Assembly: GCA_946902875.1 (NCBI GenBank)
Contig: OX336338.1
Coordinates: 12,391,971 to 12,455,970, forward strand
Direction of reading: 5' to 3'
DNA from: Nematopogon swammerdamellus
Lineage: Eukaryota > Arthropoda > Insecta > Lepidoptera > Adelidae
DNA length: 64,000 bases
A program made the translations under genes and the position numbers. The notes under the pieces are model-generated. The model had not been told where the DNA came from, did no database searches, and worked only from the letters and a program-made list of their open reading frames with translations. Shown here piece by piece: positions 11,021 through 22,565 of the stretch; positions within the stretch are counted from its first letter, which is position 1, and each line of letters starts with the position of its first letter.

Positions 11021-11940
11021 TGCCGAGAACATCTATCCCGTCAAAACATTGTTTAAAAATCCCGACTGCGTAAAAAACGCAGATAGATATTACAGTATTT
11101 CCATCGTAGACCTAGGTACTATGTATAAGAGATAGTAAAGCCGCTATCCATCGATAGCGAAATACTTTCTTACATAACATGTATTTATTTACATGTATGT
11201 AATGTTGAAAATAGAAGAAGATAAGGTAAGTACCTCTACTATTATGTAAGTTGAGTGCACATGTCCCGAGTATGTACACCAAACCGTCTCGAACAAAATA
11301 CATAAATTATTCCAGTAAGTAAAATAAAGTGTTCTATAAATGTTGGGGGAACGATCTGTACGACAGCCATACAAAGTAATTGAAATGACTCAATCCTTAT
11401 AAATGCATTTTTATTATCTAGATGTATGATAAAAATTATTACATTTAGAAATTTTTAAATTTGAGCCCACTGCCACTTTAGTTTACAAATTTTCTTAGCA
11501 AAGTCGACTATCTTAGTACTTTGTCGTGTTGCGTCATTATAATTTTTTGGTTTCTCGGGGGGTTGGACCTCTTGGGTTGAACCTCCATATGTCGAGCTTT
11601 CAATAAAAAAAAGTGGTGGTACCAAAACTGGTACTGACGGCGTTCGTCGGACAACTGAGTCCGTTTCTCTAAATAAAACTACAAATTCAAAAATGTTTTT
11701 ACTTCCACAATAAATAAACATACATAATATTATATATAGACTATCGCAATTGAAGGGCAATATATTAGGGTATATACTTTTTTTAGTAAAGCTAATAACA
11801 TCCCCTGAATTAAAAATATATATAAATATAGTTCGGTAGGGATGCCAACCCCGGATGAATATCTCCGAATCTCTCATACTCAAAGACCACACCTGTCACA
11901 TGTAACTCGCTAGCAAATTGTTTCTATCATGAGGAATGGA
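11021..11940. other. AT-rich sequence without recognised gene
   Basis: A minus-strand open frame of 145 codons (11455-11892) shows no domain, biased AT-driven composition and no splice context. I see no gene. Confidence 0.4.
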
Positions 11941-11944
11941 GAGT

Positions 11945-12150
11945 AATAAAAAAAGTGCGAGTGGCACTCGCGCACCGAGGTTCCGTACGACCACGTAATT
12001 GACCGTTTTTAGGATTCCGTACCTCAAAAGAGGAAAAACCTGAACTTGAACCTTGTTGTCCGTCTGTCTGTCTGTCTGTGAAGACCGTTTTTCTCAGGAA
12101 CGGGTAGAGGTATCAAATTGAAATTAAGAGCATCGTGTACTACGAAGCGT
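11945..12150 (+). repeat. GTGCGAGTGGCACTCGCGCACCGAGG family copy
   Basis: Starts with the same terminus as the nested element at 9117 and runs into GGATTCCGTACCTC and a TCTG tetranucleotide run. Internal parts are missing. Confidence 0.65.
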
Positions 12151-12380
12151 TTTCAAATTTAGGATTTCCTTCATCTTATTGCTGTCGCTGTGGGCGGCGC
12201 CGCTGGTCACGCACACAAACATACCAGCCGCCCGAGCTCACTTGTCTCTGTGTGCGTGCGTCTACGTGGCGCACGCACACACACGCACTCGGCGGACACT
12301 ATGACGATCGCAGCGCAGCAGGTTGCGAGGTTTTATGCTTTTTCGCATCATTCATTTTTTGGATTGAGTAGCGTCGCGTA
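12150..12380 (+). other. GC/CA-rich patch
   Basis: Short GC-rich island with a CGCACACACACGCAC run. Two overlapping frames are open but show no known domain. It may be part of the adjoining repeat. Confidence 0.3.
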
Positions 12381-12699
12381 TTTTTAAAGAGGAATGCTAA
12401 TTATTATTATCAAGTTCAAGGACAGATGCATGTGGCTGAAAATAAATTTGCCTATTTCATTCTTTGAACGAAGAAGGGATTACTGTGGAAAAAAAAAGAA
12501 AGAGACAAGTTTTGGAATGAAAAAATTGAACCGAAATTGGAAATAATTTTTATAATTCTTCTTTTTTTCCAGAGATAGTCGATCCAAGAAAATAAGAACA
12601 TGTATTGAACATTTTCATGAGCGTTTTCTTTTACACCCTGGTATTTCAAAACATTTAGTACAATCTGAAATGGGAGAATTCTATAGATACCTGTTTGAT

Positions 12700-12980
12700 G
12701 GTGAACCTTTTTAGGGTTCCGTATCCGTCGTACGGGACCTATTACTAAGCCTACGCCGTCTGTCTGTCTGTCTGTCAGTCTGTCCGAAGGCTGTATCTCT
12801 TGAACCGTAATAGGTAACCGGTTGAAATTTTCACAGAATATGTGTTATTATGTCCGATATAACAAATAATAAAAATAAGAAAAAGTTAAAAATTAACGGG
12901 GTCCCCATACAAGAAACTAAAAAGTGTATGCGCACCATCTGGCGAAAAGAGTATGAAGCATTTTAACTAATACATAGACG
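12700..12980 (+). repeat. AGGGTTCCGTATCCGTCG family copy
   Basis: TTAGGGTTCCGTATCC, TCTGTCTGTCTG tract, CTCTTGAACCGTAATAGGTA and GGGGTCCCCATACAAGAA. The same modules occur reversed at 24440-24670, 25320-25640 and 59510-59660, and forward at 38930-39080. Confidence 0.7.
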
Positions 12981-13380
12981 GCGTGAGTGGCGCACAGTGT
13001 GGAATTTGACCTTATTTTCGTACAAGGTCCTTTTACTCCAAAATTAGTTAGTTTTGAGTATTTAAAAAGGTAGAGTAGAACTCCCGTGTGCCAATTATAC
13101 ATAATTTCAAAGTAATAAATAAAAAAAACTGACTTTTCTTTTGGCCAAAAAAAGTACAATACGAGTATTTTTTTTTCACCTAAACCAAGCCTCATTAGCA
13201 TAAAATTATTATTTAACAAATAACCCCAGACCATGCCTAACGTATGTTAGAAAAACCGAAATATAAACTCGCTTGGTATAGAAGTTTTAACATAAGTACT
13301 AATGCATTGGCCAAAAATTTTACAGTCAGGGTTGTCACTTTTCGAATTGTAAATTAATTTTATTTGTTTGGCCGAAAGTG
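12981..13380. other. AT-rich sequence without recognised gene
   Basis: Contains CCAAACGAGATTACCTTTCGG-like words found again (reversed) at 16320-16440, so probably repeat-derived. Confidence 0.4.
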
Positions 13381-13384
13381 TAAT

Positions 13385-13530
13385 TTCATTCATATCCTTT
13401 ATTTCACATTAAAAATTTATATTAATTTTACATATTTATACAAAAGTAATAAAAATACACAAAATTTATACAAAAATTAAAAAGGGTAATACTGCCGGAG
13501 GCGGGAGACAAGCCTCCAAGATATTATTAT
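13385..13530 (-). repeat. Retroelement AT-rich 3' tail fragment
   Basis: CCTTTATTTCACATT...ACACAAAATT...GGCGGGAGACAAGCCTCC, the same tail as at 2895-3030. Confidence 0.6.
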
Positions 13531-13539
13531 TAATTAATT

Positions 13540-14075
13540 ACATTGATAATTTGAAATGAAATGAAAATATACTTTATTGTACACCGTATAAAAAGGTTAC
13601 AAAAGGCGAGTTTAATGCCTTGCGGCATTCTTTACGAACTAACCTTTGGGATGTGGAAAACACGTAGGGGCGGACAATGCAGTACTAAACAGGGAACAGT
13701 TGTATGAAATATAAATACACACATATACAAATTGTACAAAGATACATACAATCAATATAAATCCTTACATATACATAATTACATATATACACTAAGAAAT
13801 ATACATATTATAATATACCTACATCAACTCTTATATACTATACATACATACTTATATACATACTTTACATATATTTCAACTGGATTGAAGACGCAAGGGC
13901 ATCGATGAGTATTTATATTTATTTTACCTACTCATTGCCATGTGGTTTCAGAAATCGTTTGTCGATACGTTCTTTGAACATGTGGATAGTAGTGGAGCGA
14001 CGTATCTCCTCAGGAAGCTGATTTCACATGCGAGCCGCACTAACTGTAAATGAGTCAGTGTAGAACGAACTCGAG
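13540..14075 (-). pseudogene. LINE 3' end with polymerase C-terminal residues
   Basis: On the minus strand, 14060-13930 reads QLPEEIRRSTTIHMFKERI and DKRFLKPHGNE then stop, a typical LINE polyprotein C-terminus. A 3' UTR follows with GGCATTAAACTCGCC and AATAAAG-like words to about 13550. Truncated copy without RT core. Confidence 0.65.
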
Positions 14076-14249
14076 TAATTTCATTATGTAGGTAAATTTT
14101 AATAATAAATTCAATGTTATCTTGATCGGTTGAAAAAAATATACATCATTCTTCTTTATTGACTTAGAGGATCTATTGTTACCTTCATCAAGAGTTTTAT
14201 TGTTATATAGAGCAACCATTACCGATCAATAATTATGGAAACTGACACG

Positions 14250-14435
14250 GTTCGCTACATCATCTACAACATCCGTGATGTCAGCCCATAACACCGGGTG
14301 AACTAGCCTCCATGTCAGTGCTTCCCTTCATTTCATGTCGACTACACTGAACTGGATAGAAAACACGAATTATTTACATGGCCGTTTCGACCGATGTTTT
14401 ATTCAGTTTTGTGGTATCAACTCGGGCGTGATAAA
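14250..14435 (-). mobile_element. SINE body/tail copy (5'-truncated)
   Basis: CATCATCTACAACATCCGTGATGTCAGCCC through GGCCGTTTCGACCG, matching the 3' two-thirds of the SINE at 5159-5495 and lacking its tRNA/5S head. It directly abuts the inverted endonuclease segment at 14436. Confidence 0.7.
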
Positions 14436-15205
14436 TCCGATGTCGCCAACTCTGCCGATATGCTCGAATTTTGCCCTGGCAATAGCCCTCTTGCAGGATC
14501 TGGAGAGGCGGTTGTATTCTTTCTTCAGTTCGGAGATGTCAGGATCACCTCTGGCACGAGCGCACGACCATGCACGATAAGCTGCACCATTAGCTGAGAC
14601 AGCATCGGCACAGTCACGGCTGTACCTGGGCTGGCTCTTACCACCAAGGCGGACGACGGCACTGGGAATGAACATGTCCATTCTCCCCAGAACCATCTCG
14701 GCGACGGAATTAGCGCATTCTGACGGATCATCCGAACTGAAGCATAGCTCTCTGCATGGGTAGGATGCGAAGTGTTCTCGCATTCCATCCCAATCTGCTG
14801 ACGCGTAGTGCCAAATTCGACGCGTTCCTCCAGTATTGAACGGAGGAGGCGAAAATGGCACCGTGGACCCCACTAGACAGTGGTATGAGGAGCCAAGAGG
14901 AGCGCGCACTGTGACTTTATATCCAGCAGGGTTCGTTGTCAGCAGAAGATCCAGCAGAGGGGGTTCATGACCGTCTATATCTGGTATTCTTGTCGGGTGG
15001 TTTGACAGGTCATGGGTCAGGGCGAAGTCGTAGGCGGCTCTCCCCGCCAAGTCAGTTCTCCCGGAGCCTAGCCACACCTCGTGGTGGGCATTAAAATCTC
15101 CGAGCAGAGCCATATTCGCGAAGGGAAACCGGACTTGCACTTCGTCTGCCGCTCTACTCAAGTGCTCGAATAATCGATCTGTTAGTGGTGCACCGACACG
15201 GCCGC
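14436..15205 (-). pseudogene. LINE endonuclease segment, inverted part of a rearranged copy
   Basis: Minus-strand reading gives NMALLGDFNAHHEVW (AP-endonuclease catalytic motif region), PTRIPDIDGHEPPLLDLLLT, LGSSYHCLVGS (the usual SDH motif has Tyr for Asp) and RAIARAKFEHIGRVG at its end. This is the C-terminal two-thirds of the EEP endonuclease plus the linker to RT of a Jockey/I-type LINE. It is open but 5'-truncated and lies opposite to its own RT portion, so it cannot be functional. Confidence 0.8.
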
Positions 15206-15214
15206 CGGGACCCC

Positions 15215-15895
15215 TATCGACAGAGTAGGCTGAACCAGCCCCCAACTGGGAGCCGTGAGTTTTGGTCTCTCGCCAAATCTGTCGAGTCGAATTTCTGCCG
15301 CTCCTCACTTCCGCCTCTGCAATGTCCTGGGGGCTCACTTGCTCACTCCGCAAAAGAGAAGGCCGACTTACTGGTGTCTCTCTTTGCGGGGAACTCTAAC
15401 CTGGACGATGGGGGTGCCATCCATCCATCCATAACTAGGTGTAAGAACTCCATGCCGGAAGTACAGTTCCGACAACGAACTGTGCGGGCAAAGCTTCTCT
15501 CCCTAGATACCAGGAAGGCAGGTGGGCCGGACAGAATTCCTGCATTGGTGCTGAAACGGTGTGCTCCGGAGCTGTCTCCAGTGCTGACGCGCCTTTTCCG
15601 CCTCTCTTACTCCACTTGCCGTGTGCCGGCAGCCTGGAAATATGCGTTTGTTCAAGCAGTTCCCAAAAAGGGCGACCGCTCAAACCCGTCGAACTACCGA
15701 CCTATAGCGATTACCTCTCTACTCTGCAAGGTGATGGAGCGCATTATCAATGCACAGCTCATGGCGTACCTGGACACAAACAACCAAGGCTGTTTTTTTA
15801 TAAAACGCAGATTAGGTCCTGCTTGGAGTACTGCTCGCACTTGTGGGATGGCTCAGCTAAATACCAGCTTAAAATTAAAACGGCTATATTTGGAA
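15215..15895 (+). pseudogene. LINE reverse-transcriptase segment, sense part of the same copy
   Basis: Plus-strand reading has PPTGSREFWSLAK, NFCRSSLPPL, RKAGGPDRIPALVLK (RT block 1), VPKKGDRSNPSNYRPIAITSL (block 2) and VMERIINAQLMAYLD, then jumps to IRSCLEYCSHLWDGSAKYQL, a C-terminal motif. The catalytic palm with the DD box is deleted. It continues exactly where the inverted segment at 14436-15205 leaves off. Confidence 0.82.
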
Positions 15896-16449
15896 ACTAA
15901 GCCGCCAGTCAGTTTCGCTCTCTCTGGCTACCGCAGACTACTACGTTACAATGTAATTACACAATACATATGCTCATTTAGCTCACTGACCTGAGGCCGA
16001 CTAATCGCTTCTTATAGCTCACAGTCAGCACGCTCACAGTCGGCGAGTCACTATACGCTTATATTTGAATACGCCCTCAAAGTCATTTTCTTTATCTATT
16101 TGAGCTCTTGGTTACTTTAAACATAGATAAATTTGTATAGTCTATCACTTTCACAGTTAATATTAATAACGGATTATATTCCGGCCGGATTAGATTCTTA
16201 GATATTATAATATAATATAGTGTACTAATGTATTTCATATTTGTTTTTGTTTGTCAACTCTTGTATAATAATTTGTATGTCCATTAAATTTAATTTCATT
16301 TGATTTAGTTGTTAAAAATGTTCGGCCAAACTTAGCCCGAACATTTGTGACAACCCTAACGAAAAAACTTACACACCTAGCTGTAACTTCTATACCAAAC
16401 GAGATTACCTTTCGGTGTTTTTGGCATACGTTAGTCTGGGGTTCTTTGT

Positions 16450-16775
16450 TATATAATAATTGTATGCTCGCATTGACTTGGTTTAAGAGAAAAAAAAATT
16501 AAAGCGAAAAAATAAAAATAAATTAATAAGAGCGACTTGTGCCAAACCCGGTCAAATGCCTTGGCAATATCAAGGCCAATTGCCAAGGATTCTTGACCAT
16601 GATCTTCGAGCGATTCACCCCAAAGACGAGTGATATACGCTAGGAGATCACCAGCCGATCGTTTTGGCCGGAAGCCGTATTGCCGATCGCTGATGAGACC
16701 ATTCGTCTCCAGGTACTTCATGAGCTGCGAATTGTGTAGTAGCTTTTTCTGAACGACCGTTTTCTGAAGGTTCAA
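16450..16775 (-). pseudogene. LINE reverse-transcriptase palm fragment
   Basis: Minus-strand reading: QLMKYLETNGLISDRQYGFRP, KRSAGDLLAYITRLW and GLDIAKAFDRVWHKSLL, the RT region immediately after the end of the segment at 15780. It differs from that copy in the overlap (MKYLETN against MAYLDTN), so it is probably a second copy. Truncated at both sides. Confidence 0.78.
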
Positions 16776-16789
16776 ATTTAATACTTTAT

Positions 16790-16880
16790 ATTGAAGAACG
16801 GAAGACCGCGTGTGGTGGCGTGCCTTGGGAGAGGCCTATGTCCAGCAGTGGACCGATACAGGCTGATGATGATGATGATA
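16790..16880 (+). repeat. RTE-type LINE 3' end with TGA tail
   Basis: GTGGTGGCGTGCCTTGGGAG and GGCCTATGTCCAGCAGTGGA followed by GATGATGATGATGAT, the familiar lepidopteran RTE/SINE 3' terminus with a microsatellite tail. Confidence 0.7.
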
Positions 16881-16999
16881 TTTCAGAAAATAGACCTTTT
16901 CAAATTATTAAAAAAGTATCTTATTAAAATTCAGCAAAAAGCTGAATAAGAAAAATTCAGCTTTATATTACAAAAACTAAATTTTGATATGGCCCACCA

Positions 17000-17540
17000 C
17001 CTAATTAAATATCTTTTGTTCTTTGACTAGTAGTAAGTAGACTTACATACTCGTAGATGCTTATATTACATCGATAAAATGCATCCCAGCCCTAAAGAAA
17101 ATATATCGATAATGAAATGAACTTCACTATTACATCACGTAATATGTTTCTGTATTAGTGGGCTGTCCATGAGTAGTTCCCCCCTCACACCCCGAATTGT
17201 GTGAAAAGGACATTTGCAGCTCAGAAGCTAACTGCCTACAAAATATTTGTTAATCATCATTCAGGCGAAGTCTGTTTTCATGTCTTTATTCTTCCTCAAT
17301 TTAAGTGATATATTTTTTTTGCTATCAACAAAAGCCTACTGGATGCCTCTATGTTTTAATTTTAATTATTTTTTTAATAGTTTTCCATATAAAAAATATG
17401 AAAGTTAGGCTATATTTTGACACTTTTATAATCAAATATATTTTATTTAAAATGAAATAACGAAAAAAGGACAACATAGGGGCATAGATATTGATAATAT
17501 CTTTTACACATAAAAATTTGAAAATGCTAGTGCAAGATTT
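17000..17540. other. AT-rich sequence without recognised gene
   Basis: No coding signal seen. Confidence 0.4.
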
Positions 17541-17544
17541 AAGG

Positions 17545-18360
17545 GTTGAAAAGAGACTTCCCCTGGTGTATGGAGGAGAGCGGACTTCCCGATTCTCTTA
17601 ATATCAAATACTAAGGTATACGTTTCGTTGGAGGTGTAAAAAATTTAAGCTTCTAAGTTAACGCAATCACAAGATACGGCCATTTATGTCACATATTTTA
17701 CTGATTGTACATAGAATCAAAACCTATAGAGTACTTCCCGTTATCCTAGAATCATGAAATTTGGTGAGAAGCAAGGTCTTACAGCAAGGTAAAGGAAAAT
17801 ATCCGAAAATTGTAAACTTGTAGGTATATGACAAAAAAAATTGTTTGTTTGTTTTGTATGTCAAGACCATTTTTCTCAGGAATGGGTCAAGATATCAAAT
17901 TAAAATTATTATGGAATACTAAGTTGTGCAATCCCTTCGAGGTGTAGAAAATGCAAGTTTCTAAATCAACTCGACCAAAACTATTTATGTAAAATTGTAA
18001 TACTCGCAAACTCACTCAAATAAAATCAAAACCTACAGGGTACTTCCGGTTGACCTAGACTCTAGGTTTCATTCTAAATTTCATTACTATAAGTCATATA
18101 GTAATGAAATTTGGCAAGAAGCAAGGTCTAACAGCACAAGTACAGGAAAAATCCGAAAATTTTAAATTCATAGTTATGTCATATAATTTTTTTTATATTC
18201 CAACTGCATGAATGCCTGACAGTCAAACCATTGCTGTAGTTTTTATTTGGGCTTTTCGTGATTTTACAAAACACGGTTATTTTTGTACATACATAATACA
18301 AATATTGTGTGATGGTACGGAACCCTCGGTGCTCGAGTCCAACTCGCACTTGTGGGCTAT
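17545..18360 (-). mobile_element. Reverse copy of the 9117-type element, incomplete
   Basis: Carries the same modules in reverse order: AAAACCTATAGAGTACTTCCCG, AAGCAAGGTCTTACAGC, TTTTTCTCAGGAATGGGTCAAG, and the terminus CGGTGCTCGAGTCCAACTCGCACTTGTGGG near 18320-18355. The CAGA-containing end is missing. Confidence 0.65.
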
Positions 18361-19265
18361 TAATTTTGCTGTTTTACGTTGGAGTTTGCACTATAATTAC
18401 ACCAAGTTTAACGCATGTATGTATATCTATTACCGTTTTTACAATAGAGCAAACGTAATAAGTCCTCCGTATCCTCCCTCACGGCATCTATCGGTGACAG
18501 CACACTAAGCCGATGATTAATAAATTTTCTGTTATATACTTAATGTAAGAAAATCAATCAATCAATGTATGTATTTTCCTACCTGCATTCTCCGCACACA
18601 CCAAAACCTCATTTTCCTCAAAACGAAAAGCACATTTATACAGTTAATCCCACTGAACTCACCTAGCTGTAAGTACACCTAATGTAATAAATACCTAGGT
18701 ACTTAAGTGTTGCCTACCTGCAACACAAATTACCGCGTGTGCTCTCCGTAAAGGAGTAAGTACGTGCCTTTACTGAGCCACTAAATTACCGTACGACGAA
18801 GAATTCGAAAAGGTGCAAGGTGTACACCGGAAATATCGTTAAGCAATATAGTCCTTAACCAGGGAATCTTGTGAGAAATTGTATGCAAATGCTCACACTG
18901 AGACGAAGTAAATTATATTTTGTTTACCAAATTGTCCTAAGTAGCCTCACCGTTCGCTCGTGATGTCAGCCCATTTGTTACGCAATGTATGCCGCCTATG
19001 ACGATAGCATTTCTATGCGTTTGAATTCTTCGCTGGAAAACTTTAGAGCTGTTACGTGATCTTAGAACAGTGAGTTTCCAGTTAACGGCATAAACTACCC
19101 GCTTACACAAATCACGAGTGTGGCGGCAGCCATTTTAGTACCTCGTGCCCACAAACTTTGGAAAGTAGGTACCTATTCTCATAAAATCGATTAGACGCCG
19201 TGAGAATTGAATGCTTCATCAATGCATTCAAATTAAAATATGTTCTTCCCCTGTTATATACACCT
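18361..19265. other. AT-rich sequence without recognised gene
   Basis: Inspected for the missing DH block 1 exon. No frame with the expected W-E-L-L-x-T-E pattern and splice sites was found. Confidence 0.4.
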
Positions 19266-19269
19266 ACTC

Positions 19270-19720
19270 TACATTTTGCTATTAACCCCCGACGAAAAAA
19301 GGGGTATTATAAGTTTAACGTGTGTCTGGCTGTGGCATCGTAGCTCCCAAACGGATGGACCGATTTGGGTGCGGTTTTTTTATTTATTACAAAGCTGGTT
19401 TAATTGGGATGGTTGTTAGCTATGTTTGTAATCAAGTACTCAATCAAGTAATTAAGTAATCAAACAATTTATTATCTTAAAAAGTAAACCGCGAAAAAAG
19501 AATGCGATAAAAAAAAAAGCCTGAAATAAAAGTTAAATTACAAATTTAAAAAACCCCGATCCTTAAAAAGTCAAAAATAATTTCCGTTTACTTACTTAAA
19601 TGAGTCGGGGCTCCGCTAAGTAAAAAATAAAATATAAAAACTCATAGTTGCGCGGAATTTACTTAGCGGTCCCCCGACTCCTTTAAGTAAGTAAAGGGAA
19701 ATTATTTTTGACTTTCCTAG
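19270..19720 (+). mobile_element. CCCGACGAAAAAAGGGG repeat with terminal hairpin
   Basis: Starts AACCCCCGACGAAAAAAGG and carries GGCTGTGGCATCGTAGCTCCC; a second copy is at 44650-45000. Its right end is an imperfect inverted repeat with 58-nt arms (19567-19624 and 19658-19715) containing TTTACTTACTTAAATGAGTCG. Confidence 0.65.
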
Positions 19721-20094
19721 TACAATAAACACCTTGTATTTATTTTTTAGGGTTCCGTAGGCAGTGATTCTGGCAGGGACTTTAATAAATCGGTCGGGTG
19801 TACTTGCCATGCATGTTTATAGATTTCCGGGAGGTAGCTAAATTTAATGTATAAACAGTTTCAGGGGTTCTCAACTTTAATTAATAGAGGCCGCAAAAAC
19901 TAAGTAGAAAATTTAAATTATTTTATTAAATTGAGTAGTAAAAATATCAGTGATAAAAAGGTATCTCAACGCCTAGATTACAGATAAGATATTAGATTAA
20001 TTTATTGAAATACATTTTTTATTGCAATTAGGTATATAAAGTTATATAGTAAAAGAAATTTGCCCTGTCCGAGGCGAATATTCCAAAGCTAATG

Positions 20095-20200
20095 CTTTAA
20101 TGCCGGCATGGCATTCGCAATCCCCGTGCATCACAGAATGTCCATGGGCATCTACTTGTAGGTGAAACGATGCCATAATGTCGTGCTACGCATAAAAAAA
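20095..20200 (+). repeat. LINE 3' coding end fragment
   Basis: TGCCGGCATGGCATTCGCAATCC...GTCCATGGGC, same family as 10862-11020. Confidence 0.65.
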
Positions 20201-20664
20201 AATTTGATAGACAAATATTGAAGTAGTCCATTTAGTGCTGACGGCATGAAAACAATGAGGTTTTAGAGAAAATCGCATACCTACTTCTGAGCGTAGAAAC
20301 GTCTCAAGGGCCAGGCGACGCGCGCGTGGTAAAATGCTGGCAGCAGTACCAGTACGGAGCACGAAGCAAGTTTCTATTAGAAAATGTGTAAATCTAAAAC
20401 TACTCGATTACCTTTGCTTTTAGTTTTGAGTAAGTACGCTGACGAAAGGAAATTTCCATGGAAAATGTTATGAATTTAAACAACGTTCACATGTCTTTAA
20501 CACATTATTGTGAGAAATATCAGGATTTCCTATCAGCTACTATGTAAATCCTATCAAGCGTTCAATGTGATCCCGCATTTGTATGCATTCCTCCTAAGTT
20601 TGTATGCATCCTGCATTTCAAGTACATTCGATTCGTTTGAATTATTCTTGAAACCTTGGTGGCT

Positions 20665-20775
20665 ATTTCTTTAGATATGCGGAGTAAGCAGAGTACCTAA
20701 TAGGTGTTGTGATGCAAGAACTTGGGTGAATTATAGCATAACACCGACCATCACACTACACTATTGTTAGATACC
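20665..20775 (+). repeat. Fragment of the CACAACACCGACCACC family
   Basis: GTAAGCAGAGTACC...GTGTTGTGATGCAAG...ACACCGACCATCACA, a short diverged copy of the family at 25960-26270. Confidence 0.55.
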
Positions 20776-21239
20776 TACATATATCTTTACTATTCTTGTC
20801 TTCTGTGAGTTTTGTTGTTAATATATTTGTGTTGTCTTATGTTTTGTATAATGATTATTTATTGTATCTCACTCTTTTTGTTCCAGCAACGCTCACTGTT
20901 AGACATACGCCTCCCTCATTACGCATTCATGAGTTTAGTAGAGGGTTCGGAAATGAACGCAGCCGAAAAACATTTGAAAATATTATTATAAGACAATGTA
21001 CTGATTTCATTTAATTTATTTAAATGAAATTTCGGTATCTTTGTGTCCCCGAATGAAAATGAATTAAATAAAATACACAATAGTACGAGCCCCCGTGCCA
21101 GGACAGATAGGTATATTTTGACACTGACGACGGGCGTAGGGGGGTGAGTAGCCGTTACCTATACTTTTTTTGTCTACCACGCGATAATCAATAATAATAA
21201 TAAATCTGTAAGGGATGGTCATGGAGTAATTTACTTTGT

Positions 21240-21517
21240 TTTATGAGATACATACTGCGTTTGTAGACACTATGTATGATACAAAAACTAAATTGAGGAT
21301 TTTTAGAAATATTTTCTGTATGTATGAATGTATGTATGTTCCTCCATAACTCTTCAAACGATCGTTCGAATTAGATGAAACATAGTACAAGCACATTTTA
21401 ACTTTACGCGACACAGGATAGGCTAAATAAAAGTCAGTTCCGGTTAGGCCTTCTTTCTTTCTTTCTTCTATTTAAATACGAATTTCACGCGAGCGAAGCT
21501 GCGGGTAAAAGCTAGTA
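21240..21517 (+). mobile_element. Helitron-like non-autonomous element end
   Basis: Ends ATACGAATTTCACGCGAGCGAAGCTGCGGGTAAAAGCTAG at 21517, followed by T. The CTAG/T terminus preceded by a GC-rich hairpin-like stretch fits Helitron 3' ends in Lepidoptera. TGTATG and TTTC microsatellites are inside. The 5' end is not certain. Confidence 0.5.
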
Positions 21518-21944
21518 ATTTAATAAAATTACTAGAAGATCGCTCAAGGCGATATCATGTAATGGTCGACCGTCGAAGGCAATAGGACAAATTAATTAAT
21601 ATTCCAAAATAACTTTATTAACGGTTTCGTAGGTTTGTGAGTTACATGCTGCATTATTTCGTAGTGTCACTAGGTTAATATTTGTACGGATTCGCGTTAT
21701 AGTCCAGTTACATACAAACAGATTTTTGGTGTAAAATTCTCCATGTCATTATTCCACCATCGGGCAAAAGTCCTATTTTGTGCAAGTGCAAGCTAGTTGA
21801 CTAATGTGACCGATTATAGTTATTTATAATAATCTAAGCCAGATCATATAAAATAACGTAAACGTATAGAAAAAAATAATTGTCGAGATTGTTATATGAG
21901 TTGTTGGCGTTGCCATAGATCCCACAGTTTCGCTATTGGGGTGA

Positions 21945-22065
21945 GATGGCGCTGGGGGGCGTCTACGATATGGCGTGCCACGTCACGGAGGCGCGGTGGC
22001 GTGTTATGGCATGACGTGGCGTGGCATGGCGTGGCACGGCAGGGGGAATGGCTCAACTTGAAGGC
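21945..22065 (+). repeat. GTGGC/ATGGC minisatellite-like patch
   Basis: Short imperfect repeats of TGGCRTGGC(A) units (GACGTGGCGTGGCATGGCGT) in a GC-rich island. The frames through it are open but repetitive. Confidence 0.5.
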
Positions 22066-22284
22066 GATGCGATGGCGTCGCTTCGGCGTGGTGAAAGCAC
22101 TACTCATTTACCCTTCTATTGTTGTAAAACGATATTCACTCGGCCGCGCCGCCGCGCTATTTTCGTCTGCAAAGAGCTTTTAACGCGTTTTCTTCGACAT
22201 CGCTGCGTATATTCGGCCATATCTTAATAAAGATTTATTCAGTGTAGTAAAGCGAACTAGCACTTTCTCAACTTGCACTTTCTT

Positions 22285-22400
22285 AACTGTTTTTTAGGGT
22301 TCCGTAGCCTGCTATACTGGCAGGGACGCTTATAAAATCGGTCAGGTCTCAATACGTTCGGCCATCCGTCTCTCTGTCACACGCTGTCCGAGCTGTACTC
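22285..22400 (+). repeat. AGGGTTCCGTAGCC family fragment
   Basis: TTTTTAGGGTTCCGTAGCC...AAATCGGTCAGG...TGTCACACGCTGTCC, as at 7890-8190. It is cut by the palindrome that follows. Confidence 0.6.
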
Positions 22401-22520
22401 TAATCACGAGATTTAACCTACTACGCTACGCTACGCTACGCCGTGTTCTCCGCATCATGTTGCGATGAGGAGAACACGGCGTAGCGTAGCGTAGCGTAGT
22501 AGGTTAAATCTCGTGATTAG
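22400..22520. repeat. 121-bp palindrome with CTACG pentamers
   Basis: Arms of about 57 nt (CTAATCACGAGATTTAACC outermost, then four CTACG repeats, then CCGTGTTCTCC) match with one mismatch around a short loop at 22457-22463. It would form a very stable hairpin. Confidence 0.88.
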
Positions 22521-22565
22521 GGTACTGATTATTTCGGAATCTAAAAAAATAAAATATAAATAGAT

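Noticed and set aside
11455..11892. 145-codon minus-strand frame
   Set aside because: No domain, AT-driven composition and no supporting exons.
21896..22227. Plus-strand frames through the GTGGC-rich patch
   Set aside because: They follow a short imperfect repeat and have no domain.
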